From CAYTSA01 sp964440345 (GTDB lineage Bacteria; Desulfobacterota; Desulfovibrionia; Desulfovibrionales; Desulfovibrionaceae), in assembly GCA_964440345.1 (NCBI GenBank), contig CAYTSA010000018.1:1-49001 (forward strand): 49,001 bases of DNA, read 5' to 3'. The notes below the pieces were generated by a model, which saw only the letters and a list, made by a program, of their open reading frames with translations, searched no databases and was not told where the DNA came from. Below are positions 34,021 to 42,560 of the stretch, piece after piece. Numbering within the stretch: the first letter of the stretch is position 1; every line of letters starts with the position of its first letter. The position numbers and the translations under genes are program-made.

Positions 34021-35964
34021 TCACGCTCCTTCCGGCGCCCATCGCTGCAACCAGGCCTGAAACATGAGCACCGCCCAGATGTGGTATTGCCGGTTCGGCT
34101 TGCCAGCCAGCAACTCGCTCCAGCAGCGCTGCACCGGGCCGGACCGCATGAAGCCTTGCCTGTCCAGCCGGCGCGGGCTGAGCAACTCCTCCGCCCACGG
34201 CCGCAACGGTCCCCGCAACCATGAATCCAGCGGCACGCCAAAGCCCTGTTTGGGCCGCTCCATAATTTCTGGAGGAACATATCGCTGCAAAATCCGACGC
34301 AGCGGCAGTTTGCCTTTGCCTTTGTGCAGCTTGCTCTGCAGCGGCAACCGCCAGGCAAAGGCGACCACGCGATGGTCCAACAGCGGCGCCCGAACCTCCA
34401 GCCCCACGGCCATGCTGGCCCGGTCCACCTTGACCAGAATATCGTCCGGCAAGTACGTTAGCTGGTCCATGGCCGCCATCCACGACGCCAGGTCGAGGTC
34501 TTGTATTTCCGGCGGGGGGCTGGTGAACCAAGTGGAAAGCTCTTTGGCCCGTGGTGTGAGCAGCGGGTCCTTCCAGTAGGAAGCCAAATCCCGGAAAAAG
34601 CCGGCCCTGTCAGCCGCGCCCAGCGCTTCTGCGGTTTTCTGCACCTTGTCCCGAAACAGCAGCTTGCGGTCGCCAGACCGCACGGCAAATCCCGCCAGAG
34701 AGGCCGCCCACTCCCGGCGCAACAACCGCGCCGCCAGCTTGCGGCCTGGCCGGGGAAGCATGCTGGCCCGGGACCAGATGCGCGGGCCCAACAGATACCG
34801 GTTGTAGCCCATGAATGTCTCGTCGCCTCCATCCCCGCTCAAAGCCACGGTGATGGAGGGCCGGGCCAGTCTGGAAACCAGAAACGTTGGTATCTGGGAA
34901 GCGTCTGCAAAAGGCTCGTCATACATGTCCGGCAGTTGCGGAATGCAATCCATGGCCTCCTTGGGGTGCGCTTGCAACTCGGTGTGGTCTGTGCCCAGCG
35001 CCCGGGCAACGCGGGCTGCCTGCTCAGCCTCATTGTATTCTGGGTGGGTTGAGCCAATGCAAAAAGTTTTCACCGGCCTGCTCGACTGCGCCTGCATAAG
35101 GGCTGTGACCACGGTGGAGTCCACCCCGCCAGAAAGAAACGAGCCTAGCGGCGCGTCAGAAATCATACGCTGGTAAACGCTGAGACGCAGCAGACGGTCC
35201 AGCTCTTCAATTATATCGTCCTGAGAGCTGGAAGACCAGGCGGGGTCCGGCCCGGCGGCCGCCACATCCTCCACCCGCCACCAGCGCACAGGTTCCGGCG
35301 CACGCTCCTGGCGGATGTCTTCCTCGCAAAAACGCGCCAAAGAGCCGGGGAGCAGCTTACAGACGCCTAGGTAAATGCAATGCGGCGAAGGCACATACAT
35401 ATGCCGTACATACAGGGCGACGGCGTCGGCGTTCACCCTTCCCCTCCAGCCCGGGTACGTTGCCAGCGCCTTGAGTTCCGAACCGAAAAGCAGGGTTTTC
35501 CCAGCAAAGCCGTAGTACAGGGGCTTTTTGCCCAAGCGGTCTCGGGCCAGGGTCAGCGTTCGTGCGCCGGCGTCCCACAAGGCCAGGGCAAACATGCCCA
35601 CACAGCGCTGCAAGGTTTTTTCCACGCCCCAGGCCGCAAACGCCTCAAGAAGGGTTTCCGTGTCGCTGTGCCCGCGCCAGCCGCCGGCCGGCGCCTCGNN
35701 NNNNNNNNCCTGGTGGTTATAGACCTCGCCATTGTAGGCCAGGCTAAGCCGCGCCTGGGCGTGGAGCATGGGCTGAGCGCCGGCAGGGGAAAGGTCAAGA
35801 ATGGCAAGCCTGGCGTGGGCCAAGCCGAATCCCGCCGCCGGGTCCGCCCAAACGCCCTGGCTGTCCGGGCCCCGATGCGCCAGGGAGCCGGCCATGGCCT
35901 GCAGGGTCTGCTGCAACTGCTCCTGCGGCGCCGGCGGCCCCCACAAGCCAGCTACGCCGCACAT
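34021..35964 (-). CDS. asnB: asparagine synthase (glutamine-hydrolysing)-like amidotransferase, with assembly gap
   Basis: The start MCGVAGLWG places the glutaminase nucleophile at Cys2. Blocks HRGPDSQG and YNGEVYNH complete the glutaminase domain. The synthetase domain has the ATP loop SGGVDST near residue 275 and ALSGDGGDETFMGYNRYL. Length is about 647 residues. Ten Ns interrupt it in a place where the frame remains open. It is the first gene of the glycosylation operon, 2 bp before pglA. Homologues in sugar clusters make amides of sugar acids, so either asparagine synthesis or glycan amidation is possible. ATG has no good ribosome-binding site. Confidence 0.9.
   Translation of the reverse strand: MCGVAGLWGPPAPQEQLQQTLQAMAGSLAHRGPDSQGVWADPAAGFGLAHARLAILDLSPAGAQPMLHAQARLSLAYNGEVYNHQXXXXEAPAGGWRGHSDTETLLEAFAAWGVEKTLQRCVGMFALALWDAGARTLTLARDRLGKKPLYYGFAGKTLLFGSELKALATYPGWRGRVNADAVALYVRHMYVPSPHCIYLGVCKLLPGSLARFCEEDIRQERAPEPVRWWRVEDVAAAGPDPAWSSSSQDDIIEELDRLLRLSVYQRMISDAPLGSFLSGGVDSTVVTALMQAQSSRPVKTFCIGSTHPEYNEAEQAARVARALGTDHTELQAHPKEAMDCIPQLPDMYDEPFADASQIPTFLVSRLARPSITVALSGDGGDETFMGYNRYLLGPRIWSRASMLPRPGRKLAARLLRREWAASLAGFAVRSGDRKLLFRDKVQKTAEALGAADRAGFFRDLASYWKDPLLTPRAKELSTWFTSPPPEIQDLDLASWMAAMDQLTYLPDDILVKVDRASMAVGLEVRAPLLDHRVVAFAWRLPLQSKLHKGKGKLPLRRILQRYVPPEIMERPKQGFGVPLDSWLRGPLRPWAEELLSPRRLDRQGFMRSGPVQRCWSELLAGKPNRQYHIWAVLMFQAWLQRWAPEGA
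35699..35708. other. assembly gap of ten Ns inside the asnB-like gene
   Basis: Ten Ns interrupt the gene in the glutaminase domain, between YNHQ and EAPAGG. The frame is the same on both sides, so the placeholder may be close to the true length. Confidence 0.95.
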
Positions 35965-36029
35965 GGGGCGGCCCGGTCTGCTTGAAAAACAATGAAGAAC
36001 AAAAAACAGTCGCGCGTGGTCATAGCCAG

Positions 36030-36059
36030 CATAGTAGGCTACTTTCGCGGCGCTTATCA
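36030..36059 (-). promoter_or_regulatory. sigma-70-type promoter candidate of the glycosylation operon
   Basis: On the minus strand TTGATA (36059-36054) and TACTAT (36035-36030) are 18 bases apart, matching the -35 box in five of six bases and the -10 box in four. Transcription would start near 36023, about 60 bases before the asnB-like ATG. Confidence 0.45.
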
Positions 36060-36152
36060 AGCAGTCCGGAGCGCCCAAAATCTGGATCAGGGAGCGGCGC
36101 ATTTGGGCGGCAAGAGTGCGGGGTGCGCAGCAGAGAGTTATTTAGCGAGGCC

Positions 36153-38150
36153 CTAGCTTTGCAGGATGCGATGTATAATGTACACGCCTTCAAACTGTCC
36201 TTCATCTGTATACAGGCCGGCGGCTGTCAATTTCACAGGCAGTATGCCGCCGTTGCGCGTCATGCGCTTGGTGGTAAACACCACGCGCTCTCCGGCAATC
36301 GCTTTTTCCATAGCCCTGCGGTTAGCTTCTGCTTCTTCCAGAGGGACAAAATGAATAGGCTGTTTCGCCAATTCATCCCGATTCCAGCCGTATACTTTTT
36401 CAAAGGCGCGGTTTACGTATTTTATGCGTTTATCCCGGGTGTACACCACTATGGGGTCTTCCCCGGCCTCCAGCAACAATTTGTACCGGGCCTCCCGCTC
36501 TCTTAGCAAAAGCTCCAGCTCCGTGCGCCGGGTCACGTCTTCCACCAGAAGCAGCCGCCCTCCGTCTGAGAGGACGGCGGCCTGCACAGCCACAAGAATG
36601 TACTCTCCGCTTTTGCTTTGAAAAAGCCACGGCCGCTCCTGTGACTCCGGCTCTGCCTCGCCAGCCATTACGCTTTCCAGCAGCGCCTTGCCTTGAGCGT
36701 CCGCCGTGACGCGGTTCAAAAAACCCTGCGCTGTCGCCAGCTCAGCGCTGGAAAAGCCCGTCAATCGCTGCAGAGCGTTGTTTGCATAGACAATGCGCCC
36801 TTTGCCGTCTACATGAGCCACGGCCATAGGGATGGATTCAGCCACGGTGTGCAGCTTTTCCGAGGCGTTGGCCAGGGCCTGCTCCGCCTCTTCGGCCTGA
36901 GCGCCCAGATATTGTACAGAAGCGTGCACCCGGTCCATCATGCTGTTAAACGTCCTGATGAGCAGCCTTGTGTCCCCTCCGCCAGCCACCGGACACCGCA
37001 CTTCGTAATCGCCGGCCTGTACTCTGCGGGCTGTGTTGACCAGCCGGCGAATGGGCCCCACTACGCTGCGCAGCGCCAGCCCTCCCAAAAACAACGTTGC
37101 CGCCGCCGCAACTACAGAGACCCACAGCAACCGTTTACGCGCCTTCAGCGCCGGCCGGTCAAGCTCTTGCGTATATGCTGTCGCAGCCACATACCACTGC
37201 ATGGACTCTATGGGCTGCACCCAGGTCAGAGCCTCGCCTTCTGCAGGAATATGGTTTCGTGTATCAATGCGGTGCGCCACTGGTCCGCCGCCTTCCTGGG
37301 CGACTCGCATGAATGCAGCAAGTAGCGGCTCCTCCAGCTCCGGCGAAGTCAGATGCGACCCTGAGGCGCCTTGCAATTGCTCGTCAGGGTGCGCCACCAT
37401 CTGCATGTCCTTGTCGAACAAGAAAACGTACCCGGCGTCGCCAATGCGCAGCTCTTGTACAAGCGTCTGAAGCTTGGCGAATAAACGCTTTTGTAAACGC
37501 TCTGCAGTCACTTCAGGGTCTTCCAGCGCCACAGAGGCGCCAAGTATCCAGGAAAAGCGGGAATAATTGCGGCCGTAGAGCAACCGTTCTATTTCCTTGC
37601 CGCTGGCGGGGTCTGTGGCCGCATACGTCCCAAAAGCTTCGCCGCGGGAGCGGACTTGCTGAATAAGCTCCCTTGCAGCAACATCGCCCCGGAGGTCTTG
37701 CGCCTGTGAAAGGTCCGCCCCTTGAAACAACGGGTCAGGATGCGAGAGTATGCGGGCGTCATAGTTGCTCACCCACACGTAGCCGTTTTCGCCAAAACGG
37801 AAACTGCGCACAGCCTGCAACAATTGCTGCTGCAACAACTCCTGGTCTTGGCGAGAACGGCTTAAGGATTTGGCGTGACCAGCCAGATAGGATTCCACCA
37901 TTTGTACTGCGTTGCGCAGTGTATCGCGCCGCAGCTCCAGACCGCGCTCCTGCTCCGCATCCAGAATGCGGACTTCGTCCTCCACAACGGCGGAGACGGC
38001 GTCCAACAGGGCAAGGGCGGCCCCTTCTTCTGCTGTGGCCGCAGTATGCTGCAGCGGCTGCAACATGAGCACATACACCAATACGGCGTACGAGCACACA
38101 ACAACGACAACGGTCAGCAGCAACCGCCAAAAAAAACCAGACTTTATCAT
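36153..38150 (-). CDS. membrane sensor with two Cache domains, HAMP and two PAS domains, no output domain
   Basis: The 665-residue product has a membrane helix near residues 7-28. Two Cache-type ligand domains follow, with FGENGYVWVSNYDARILSHPD near 116-140 and IGDAGYVFLFDKDMQMVAHPDE near 234-256. A second helix lies near 335-355, a HAMP region near 367-390, and two PAS domains start near 430 (YANNALQRLTGFS) and 553 (YVNRAFEKVYGW). It ends after the second PAS (YIIHRILQS) with no kinase, GGDEF or methyl-accepting domain. ATG at 38150 with GGTGGG upstream. It follows the HD-GYP gene by 130 bp on the same strand. It may pass signals through protein contacts, or be truncated. Confidence 0.85.
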   Translation of the reverse strand: MIKSGFFWRLLLTVVVVVCSYAVLVYVLMLQPLQHTAATAEEGAALALLDAVSAVVEDEVRILDAEQERGLELRRDTLRNAVQMVESYLAGHAKSLSRSRQDQELLQQQLLQAVRSFRFGENGYVWVSNYDARILSHPDPLFQGADLSQAQDLRGDVAARELIQQVRSRGEAFGTYAATDPASGKEIERLLYGRNYSRFSWILGASVALEDPEVTAERLQKRLFAKLQTLVQELRIGDAGYVFLFDKDMQMVAHPDEQLQGASGSHLTSPELEEPLLAAFMRVAQEGGGPVAHRIDTRNHIPAEGEALTWVQPIESMQWYVAATAYTQELDRPALKARKRLLWVSVVAAAATLFLGGLALRSVVGPIRRLVNTARRVQAGDYEVRCPVAGGGDTRLLIRTFNSMMDRVHASVQYLGAQAEEAEQALANASEKLHTVAESIPMAVAHVDGKGRIVYANNALQRLTGFSSAELATAQGFLNRVTADAQGKALLESVMAGEAEPESQERPWLFQSKSGEYILVAVQAAVLSDGGRLLLVEDVTRRTELELLLREREARYKLLLEAGEDPIVVYTRDKRIKYVNRAFEKVYGWNRDELAKQPIHFVPLEEAEANRRAMEKAIAGERVVFTTKRMTRNGGILPVKLTAAGLYTDEGQFEGVYIIHRILQS

Positions 38151-38280
38151 TTTCCCACCAAACAAGAAGTATAGCGCATTACATACGACAAACGGCGTTA
38201 GATGCGCCGCAGGCGCACAACGCCAAAGTACCGTAAACTGCCTGAGTGGCGCTGCCCATACAGCCAATCAGCCTGGCGTG

Positions 38281-40062
38281 CTACTGCATCAGCTCGCACG
38301 AAGAAAGGATGTCCATGTCCACCACAGAGATGTTTTGCTCCATATGCTCTACATTCTGGCAAAAGAGCTCCACTAGGCCGTGGTCCAGCTTGCCGCGCCG
38401 GGCTTCTTCGCGCAGAATTTTCAAAGCCATCTCCCGCGGCAGGGCTTTTTTGTAGTGCCGATCCTTGCGCAGGGCGTCGTAGACGTCCACAATAGCCAGA
38501 ATGCGGCTTTGCATCAAAATATCGTTGGCAGTTACGCCATACGGATATCCAGAACCGTCCAGCCGCTCATGGTGTTGCACCACAAGATGCAACAGATTGG
38601 GGAAATAAGCCGTGAACGGGATGTTGCGCAATATGCGGTGGCTCTCCGCCGGGTGCCGCTTGATCTCCAGCCACTCCTCCTCGGTCAGGTTGCCGCGGGG
38701 GGTGAGAAGCTTGTCGCGCTCTTCTTCTCCCAGAATGGTGATGACGTTGCCCGCCACTTCCAGGGTCTCTCTGGAATAGCGGTAGAGAATTTCAATGTCT
38801 TCGTCGGCCAGGTCGTACGCTTTGTTGATCAGCTCGAACTTGGCGTACAAATCCTGCCAGGGCTTGCCCGTCAACTCGCCCCACAAAGCAAGCCGCATGC
38901 CTATAAGCTCCAAGTGCGTCCGGGGCAGCCGGGTGGTCTTGGTAAGCACCTCTTCGCGCACGCCGATTTTCCCCACGTCGTGCAGCAGTCCGGCGTAAAA
39001 AATTTCCTGCAGGTCGTTCTCTTCAAACCGCACGTCAGGAAAAAAGGCATGATCTTCTGACGCCGCCTGGGCCAACGCCAGGGCGTACTGGGCCACTCGC
39101 TGTGAATGCCCGGCGGTGCAACGGTCCCGGGCGTCAATGGCCGTGGCCATGGCCTGCATTAAGGCCATGAGAATGAGCTGCACCTGCTCGAAATGGAAGG
39201 CATTGGCCATGGCCGTGCCGGCCACCCCGGCCAGGGTGGCGTGCCGCTTTAGATGCACGGCCTGGAAAGCCGCCCCTTCTGCGTCAACTGTATTGGCCAG
39301 CACCAGAGCTCCAAGCGCCAAGCGCGGGGCCCGCAACGGAATCATGAGCAGAGACTGCAAGGCGGGCGCTTCGTTCCTCCATCGGGGGTCATTCTGCAAG
39401 TCATTGATAATTTCGCCCTTGTCGCCCTCAATGATCTCTGCAAACAATTGAGAGCGAGCCAGCGCCGCCGGGTCCGCGCCAGAGGACAAGCCAAAGGAGC
39501 CCAGGCAGGTGTACTGTTCCCTGGCGTCATCCATCAGAAACACTATGCCGGCTTGTCCTGCAACCGCGTTGCGCCGCACTTCGTCCAGCAACGATTGCAC
39601 CACGTCCCGCAGCTTCATGGTGCTGTTCAAATGCACCACCGCCCGCTGCATGACGCCGACTTCCCGGTATTTGTCCAACGTCTCTGCGCCAAGGGACCGG
39701 ACCAGAAACTCCCGCTGCATGATCTCCTGCAAGGAGCGGGCAAGAAACGCCGCGGCTTTTTCAATCTGGGCTTTGTTCACAGGGTCGGCAACCTTGCAGC
39801 CGGCAAACAACTTGCCCAGAACAGCCCCGTTCAATTGCAGGTCGTGTTGCGCGCAAGACAGCCCGGCAAGTTGCCCGGCGTCTGCATCTGTCGCCGCCTC
39901 CCCGGCCAGGCCGAGAATCTTTTTACCGTCCGCCACCGCCAGAAAAGACGACGCCGGCGCAAGGGGCAAGGCCTCTTCCAAAAAGGAACGGATAAACGAA
40001 CGTTTGAGCAGGCGGGAGAGCCGGGGCAACGCCTCTATGGCTGAAGGAGTCGGCTGCGTCAT
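38281..40062 (-). CDS. GAF and HD-GYP domain phosphodiesterase-type response protein
   Basis: The 593-residue product has a GAF-like domain around residues 140-290 (RNAVAGQAGIVFLMDDA, LMIPLRAPRLALGALVLAN). The HD-GYP domain has GHSQRVAQYALALAQ, LLHDVGKIGVREEV near 357-370 and HHERLDGSGYPYG near 496-508. HD-GYP enzymes hydrolyse cyclic di-GMP. An unusual insertion between the first HD and the GYP part (about residues 385-470) is rich in charged helices. It starts 6 bp after the CheY-like gene, so the two are likely co-transcribed. Confidence 0.92.
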   Translation of the reverse strand: MTQPTPSAIEALPRLSRLLKRSFIRSFLEEALPLAPASSFLAVADGKKILGLAGEAATDADAGQLAGLSCAQHDLQLNGAVLGKLFAGCKVADPVNKAQIEKAAAFLARSLQEIMQREFLVRSLGAETLDKYREVGVMQRAVVHLNSTMKLRDVVQSLLDEVRRNAVAGQAGIVFLMDDAREQYTCLGSFGLSSGADPAALARSQLFAEIIEGDKGEIINDLQNDPRWRNEAPALQSLLMIPLRAPRLALGALVLANTVDAEGAAFQAVHLKRHATLAGVAGTAMANAFHFEQVQLILMALMQAMATAIDARDRCTAGHSQRVAQYALALAQAASEDHAFFPDVRFEENDLQEIFYAGLLHDVGKIGVREEVLTKTTRLPRTHLELIGMRLALWGELTGKPWQDLYAKFELINKAYDLADEDIEILYRYSRETLEVAGNVITILGEEERDKLLTPRGNLTEEEWLEIKRHPAESHRILRNIPFTAYFPNLLHLVVQHHERLDGSGYPYGVTANDILMQSRILAIVDVYDALRKDRHYKKALPREMALKILREEARRGKLDHGLVELFCQNVEHMEQNISVVDMDILSSCELMQ

Positions 40063-40068
40063 AATAAT

Positions 40069-40452
40069 CTATTCCGACACCTTAAGTAATTCCTTGGCCA
40101 ATTCCAAAACTTCGTCCGGGTCAAAAGGCTTGGTCATGTAATCGTGGGCGCCTATCTCCAGGCCCTTTTTACGGTCCACTTCCTGTCCCTTGGCTGTAAG
40201 CAGAACGATAACAGTCCCTTGCAGGCCGGCATCCTGTTTGACAGCCTGGCACACCTCGTAACCGTTCATCTTTGGCATCATGATGTCCAGAAACACCACC
40301 TGGGGGTTCTCGGACTGAATCATCTGCAAACCTTCCTCTCCGTCGCTGGCGGTCAGCACTTCCACACCGTAATCGTCTTCCAGTTCTTCGAGCGTCTGCA
40401 CAAGCAATGTGCGTATGTGCAGCTCGTCTTCCACTATGAGTACTTTTTTCAT
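40069..40452 (-). CDS. CheY-like single-domain response regulator
   Basis: The 127-residue receiver domain has the acidic pair DE near residues 9-10, the phospho-acceptor Asp in FLDIMMP near residue 56, the Thr in LLTAKG and the Lys in TKPFDPDE. No output domain is attached. It is the first gene of the minus-strand signalling set, divergent from the GT2 gene. It may receive phosphate from a kinase elsewhere and act on the adjacent HD-GYP protein. Confidence 0.93.
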   Translation of the reverse strand: MKKVLIVEDELHIRTLLVQTLEELEDDYGVEVLTASDGEEGLQMIQSENPQVVFLDIMMPKMNGYEVCQAVKQDAGLQGTVIVLLTAKGQEVDRKKGLEIGAHDYMTKPFDPDEVLELAKELLKVSE

Positions 40453-40596
40453 CAGCGTGTTCCTTTAGTGACCATACAATTCCCTGCATTGCGGGGTAAT
40501 TGCCGTGTCCGGACATGTGTCGTGCATAATATAGGCGATCATTGCAAAAAGCAATTTCCAAGGCAATAATAATTCTTGAACAAATCCGTTTCATTC

Positions 40597-40640
40597 TTCG
40601 CAACCCAGACTTCGCAACCCAGACACCTCGCAACCCAGAC
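40597..40640. repeat. three tandem copies of a 14-bp unit (TTCGCAACCCAGAC)
   Basis: Units at 40597-40610 and 40611-40624 are identical. The third (40625-40640) has two extra bases in its start. The array lies 50 bp before the GT2 ATG at 40690, so it is in its leader or promoter. It is related to the array at 42483. Confidence 0.75.
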
Positions 40641-40689
40641 AATTGCCAAGCCGCGCCGTGCGGGCTATGTATCTATCCAGGAGCAATCA

Positions 40690-42369
40690 ATGCTGGTAAA
40701 CGAAGCCTTTGTGGACAGCATGCAGCCCTTGCTGCCCACCTGGATATTTGGAGTAGAAGGGTTGACCGCCCAGGCGCGGCTCTTCGAAAAGCTCTTCACC
40801 CTGGCCGGCGAGCAGCCGCAGCTGGCGCCCATGGCCGGCGGCGTGCTTTACTGGGCGTGGCAACACCACCCCCTGGAAAAGCATCTGCTCGCCATGCTGC
40901 TGCAGGCGGACCAGGCCATGAACCTGCTGCCGGAACCATCCAAAGTATTTGCCCGCACCTTGAACAAGGTATTGCTGACGCCGCCGGACCCGGACCAAGC
41001 CCCGGACCTGCTGCCCGACCCTGCTATCGACGGCCCCGAGGCCTTGGCGGGCTTTGTCCTGGAAGCAGCCGCAGACGAACAGCTGGGCCTGTTCTGGCTG
41101 GGCCAGGGCTTTGAGGCGCTGCTGGACGCCGGTCTTTTCGAGCCCGCAGACGAGCTGCTGGCCATGTTTCGCGGCAACACATTTCTGCAACCGTTGCTGC
41201 AGCGGCTGCAGGCCGAGCTGGCCTGGTGCGCCCACGGCCCGGACCAGACGCGCGAGCTGGTGGAACGCATCCCCCCGGACCTCTTCGGCTGGTGGCGGCA
41301 GCAGCGGCTGGGCTGCGCAGCTCAGAAAGCCGGCGACCGCGAGCAGGCCATTGCACTGTACGCCGCGCTGTGGCGAAGCATCCCCTGGCACACCAATCTG
41401 ACGCTATGCTTGCATGACCTGGTCGCGCCTCCAGTTCCTGCCGGCCGTGAACTGCCGCCTGGCCATGAACGTTCCGCCATACTGCTCTATTCCTGGAACA
41501 AGCAGGACGAGGTCTTGAAAACCCTACACAGCGCGGTCGCTTCTGACATCGGCAAGGCCAGTGTGCTGGCGCTGAACAACGGCTCCAGCGACGAAACCCT
41601 GCAAGCCATGCGCAACGCTGCAGACCTGTGGCGCAGCTCCCAGCCGCAATCGCATTTTGAAATCATTGACCTGCCCATAAACATAGGCGCCCCGGCTGCG
41701 CGCAACTGGCTGCTGGCCCACCCCTCAGTGCGCCAAAGCGAGTTTGCCGTTTTTCTGGACGACGACGTCCGTCTGCCAGCCAACTGGCTGCGCAGCCTGT
41801 TGTCCGTGGCGAAAATGTATCCAGACGCCGGCTCTGTGGGCTGCCGCATTGTGGGCGGCGCCAAGCCCCATCTGATGCAGTCTGCAGACCTGCACGCCAT
41901 CCCTCCGGAGCTGTGCGATAGCAGCTACAAGGACTTCGAAGAAAACATCTTTCTGTTCGACAACTGCTCCGGCCAGCGCGACGCGGGGCTTTTCGACTAC
42001 ACCCGGCCCTGCGTCTCGGTCACGGGCTGTTGCCACCTGCTGCGCCGCCAGGCCCTGGACGCCGCAGGAGACTTTGACCTGCGCTTCAGCCCCACCCAGT
42101 TCGACGACCTGGAGCACGACCTGCGCGCCTTTCTGCACGGCTTTCCCTGCGTCTATCACGGCCAGCTGCGCGTAGAGCATGCGCAGACATCCAGTTGGCG
42201 ACAGGCGGCGTCCACCGCCAAACAAGGGCACATCCACGGCAACAAGCTGAAGCTGGAGCATCTGTACAACCGGGAACAGGTCCGTCGCATTGTCGGCCGC
42301 AACCTGGCCCTGCTGCGCGAAGACCTCAAACGCAAACTGCGCGTCCTGCACGGTCTGGATAATGGCTGA
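40690..42369 (+). CDS. GT2-family glycosyltransferase with a large N-terminal domain
   Basis: The 559-residue product has an unrecognised helical N-terminal part (about 260 residues, Leu/Ala/Gln-rich). A GT2 catalytic domain follows, starting near SAILLYSWNK (residue 262), with LALNNGSSDETLQ, INIGAPAARNWLL, the metal-binding DDD in VFLDDDVRLP near residue 355, and SVTGCCHLLRRQALDAAG. CAGGAG lies six bases before the ATG at 40690. A longer in-frame reading would run through the tandem repeats. Transfer to a surface protein or polysaccharide is possible; the acceptor is unknown. Confidence 0.85.
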   Translation: MLVNEAFVDSMQPLLPTWIFGVEGLTAQARLFEKLFTLAGEQPQLAPMAGGVLYWAWQHHPLEKHLLAMLLQADQAMNLLPEPSKVFARTLNKVLLTPPDPDQAPDLLPDPAIDGPEALAGFVLEAAADEQLGLFWLGQGFEALLDAGLFEPADELLAMFRGNTFLQPLLQRLQAELAWCAHGPDQTRELVERIPPDLFGWWRQQRLGCAAQKAGDREQAIALYAALWRSIPWHTNLTLCLHDLVAPPVPAGRELPPGHERSAILLYSWNKQDEVLKTLHSAVASDIGKASVLALNNGSSDETLQAMRNAADLWRSSQPQSHFEIIDLPINIGAPAARNWLLAHPSVRQSEFAVFLDDDVRLPANWLRSLLSVAKMYPDAGSVGCRIVGGAKPHLMQSADLHAIPPELCDSSYKDFEENIFLFDNCSGQRDAGLFDYTRPCVSVTGCCHLLRRQALDAAGDFDLRFSPTQFDDLEHDLRAFLHGFPCVYHGQLRVEHAQTSSWRQAASTAKQGHIHGNKLKLEHLYNREQVRRIVGRNLALLREDLKRKLRVLHGLDNG

Positions 42370-42420
42370 TCCCGCGTTCAGCCAATTCCCTGCAATATAC
42401 CTGTTTCTTTCCCTCGACTT

Positions 42421-42434
42421 TTGACCCAAGTCAA
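42421..42434. promoter_or_regulatory. Crp/Fnr-type operator TTGAC-N4-GTCAA before the membrane Fe-S gene
   Basis: TTGACCCAAGTCAA is a perfect palindrome with 5-bp half-sites. Such half-sites fit HcpR-like regulators of the Crp/Fnr family in Desulfovibrio. It lies 127 bp before the Fe-S gene. The nearest -10-like bases are only a weak match (CAGGAT, 42457-42462). Confidence 0.65.
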
Positions 42435-42482
42435 AGACCGCGTCACAATGGCGCTGCAGGATACGTGTATCCATGCACGCTG

Positions 42483-42524
42483 CACAAACCTGATTTCACA
42501 AACCTGGCTTCACTAACCTGACTT
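42483..42524. repeat. three tandem copies of a 14-bp unit (CACAAACCTGATTT type)
   Basis: Units at 42483, 42497 and 42511 differ from each other at one to three bases, and a partial fourth begins at 42525. In phase TTCACAAACCTGGC the unit matches TTCGCAACCCAGAC of the 40597 array in 10 of 14 positions. It sits in the leader between the operator at 42421 and the ATG at 42561. Confidence 0.75.
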
Positions 42525-42560
42525 CACAAAAAGGGAGAGCAGGAACTCCTTAAAAACTCT

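Noticed and set aside
38203..38217. TGCGCC-GCA-GGCGCA hairpin as terminator of the HD-GYP gene
   Set aside because: The stem is only six pairs and no T-run follows on the minus strand, so I do not annotate it.
40597..42530. 14-bp arrays as CRISPR or origin iterons
   Set aside because: Units are head-to-tail with no spacers, and no replication gene is nearby.
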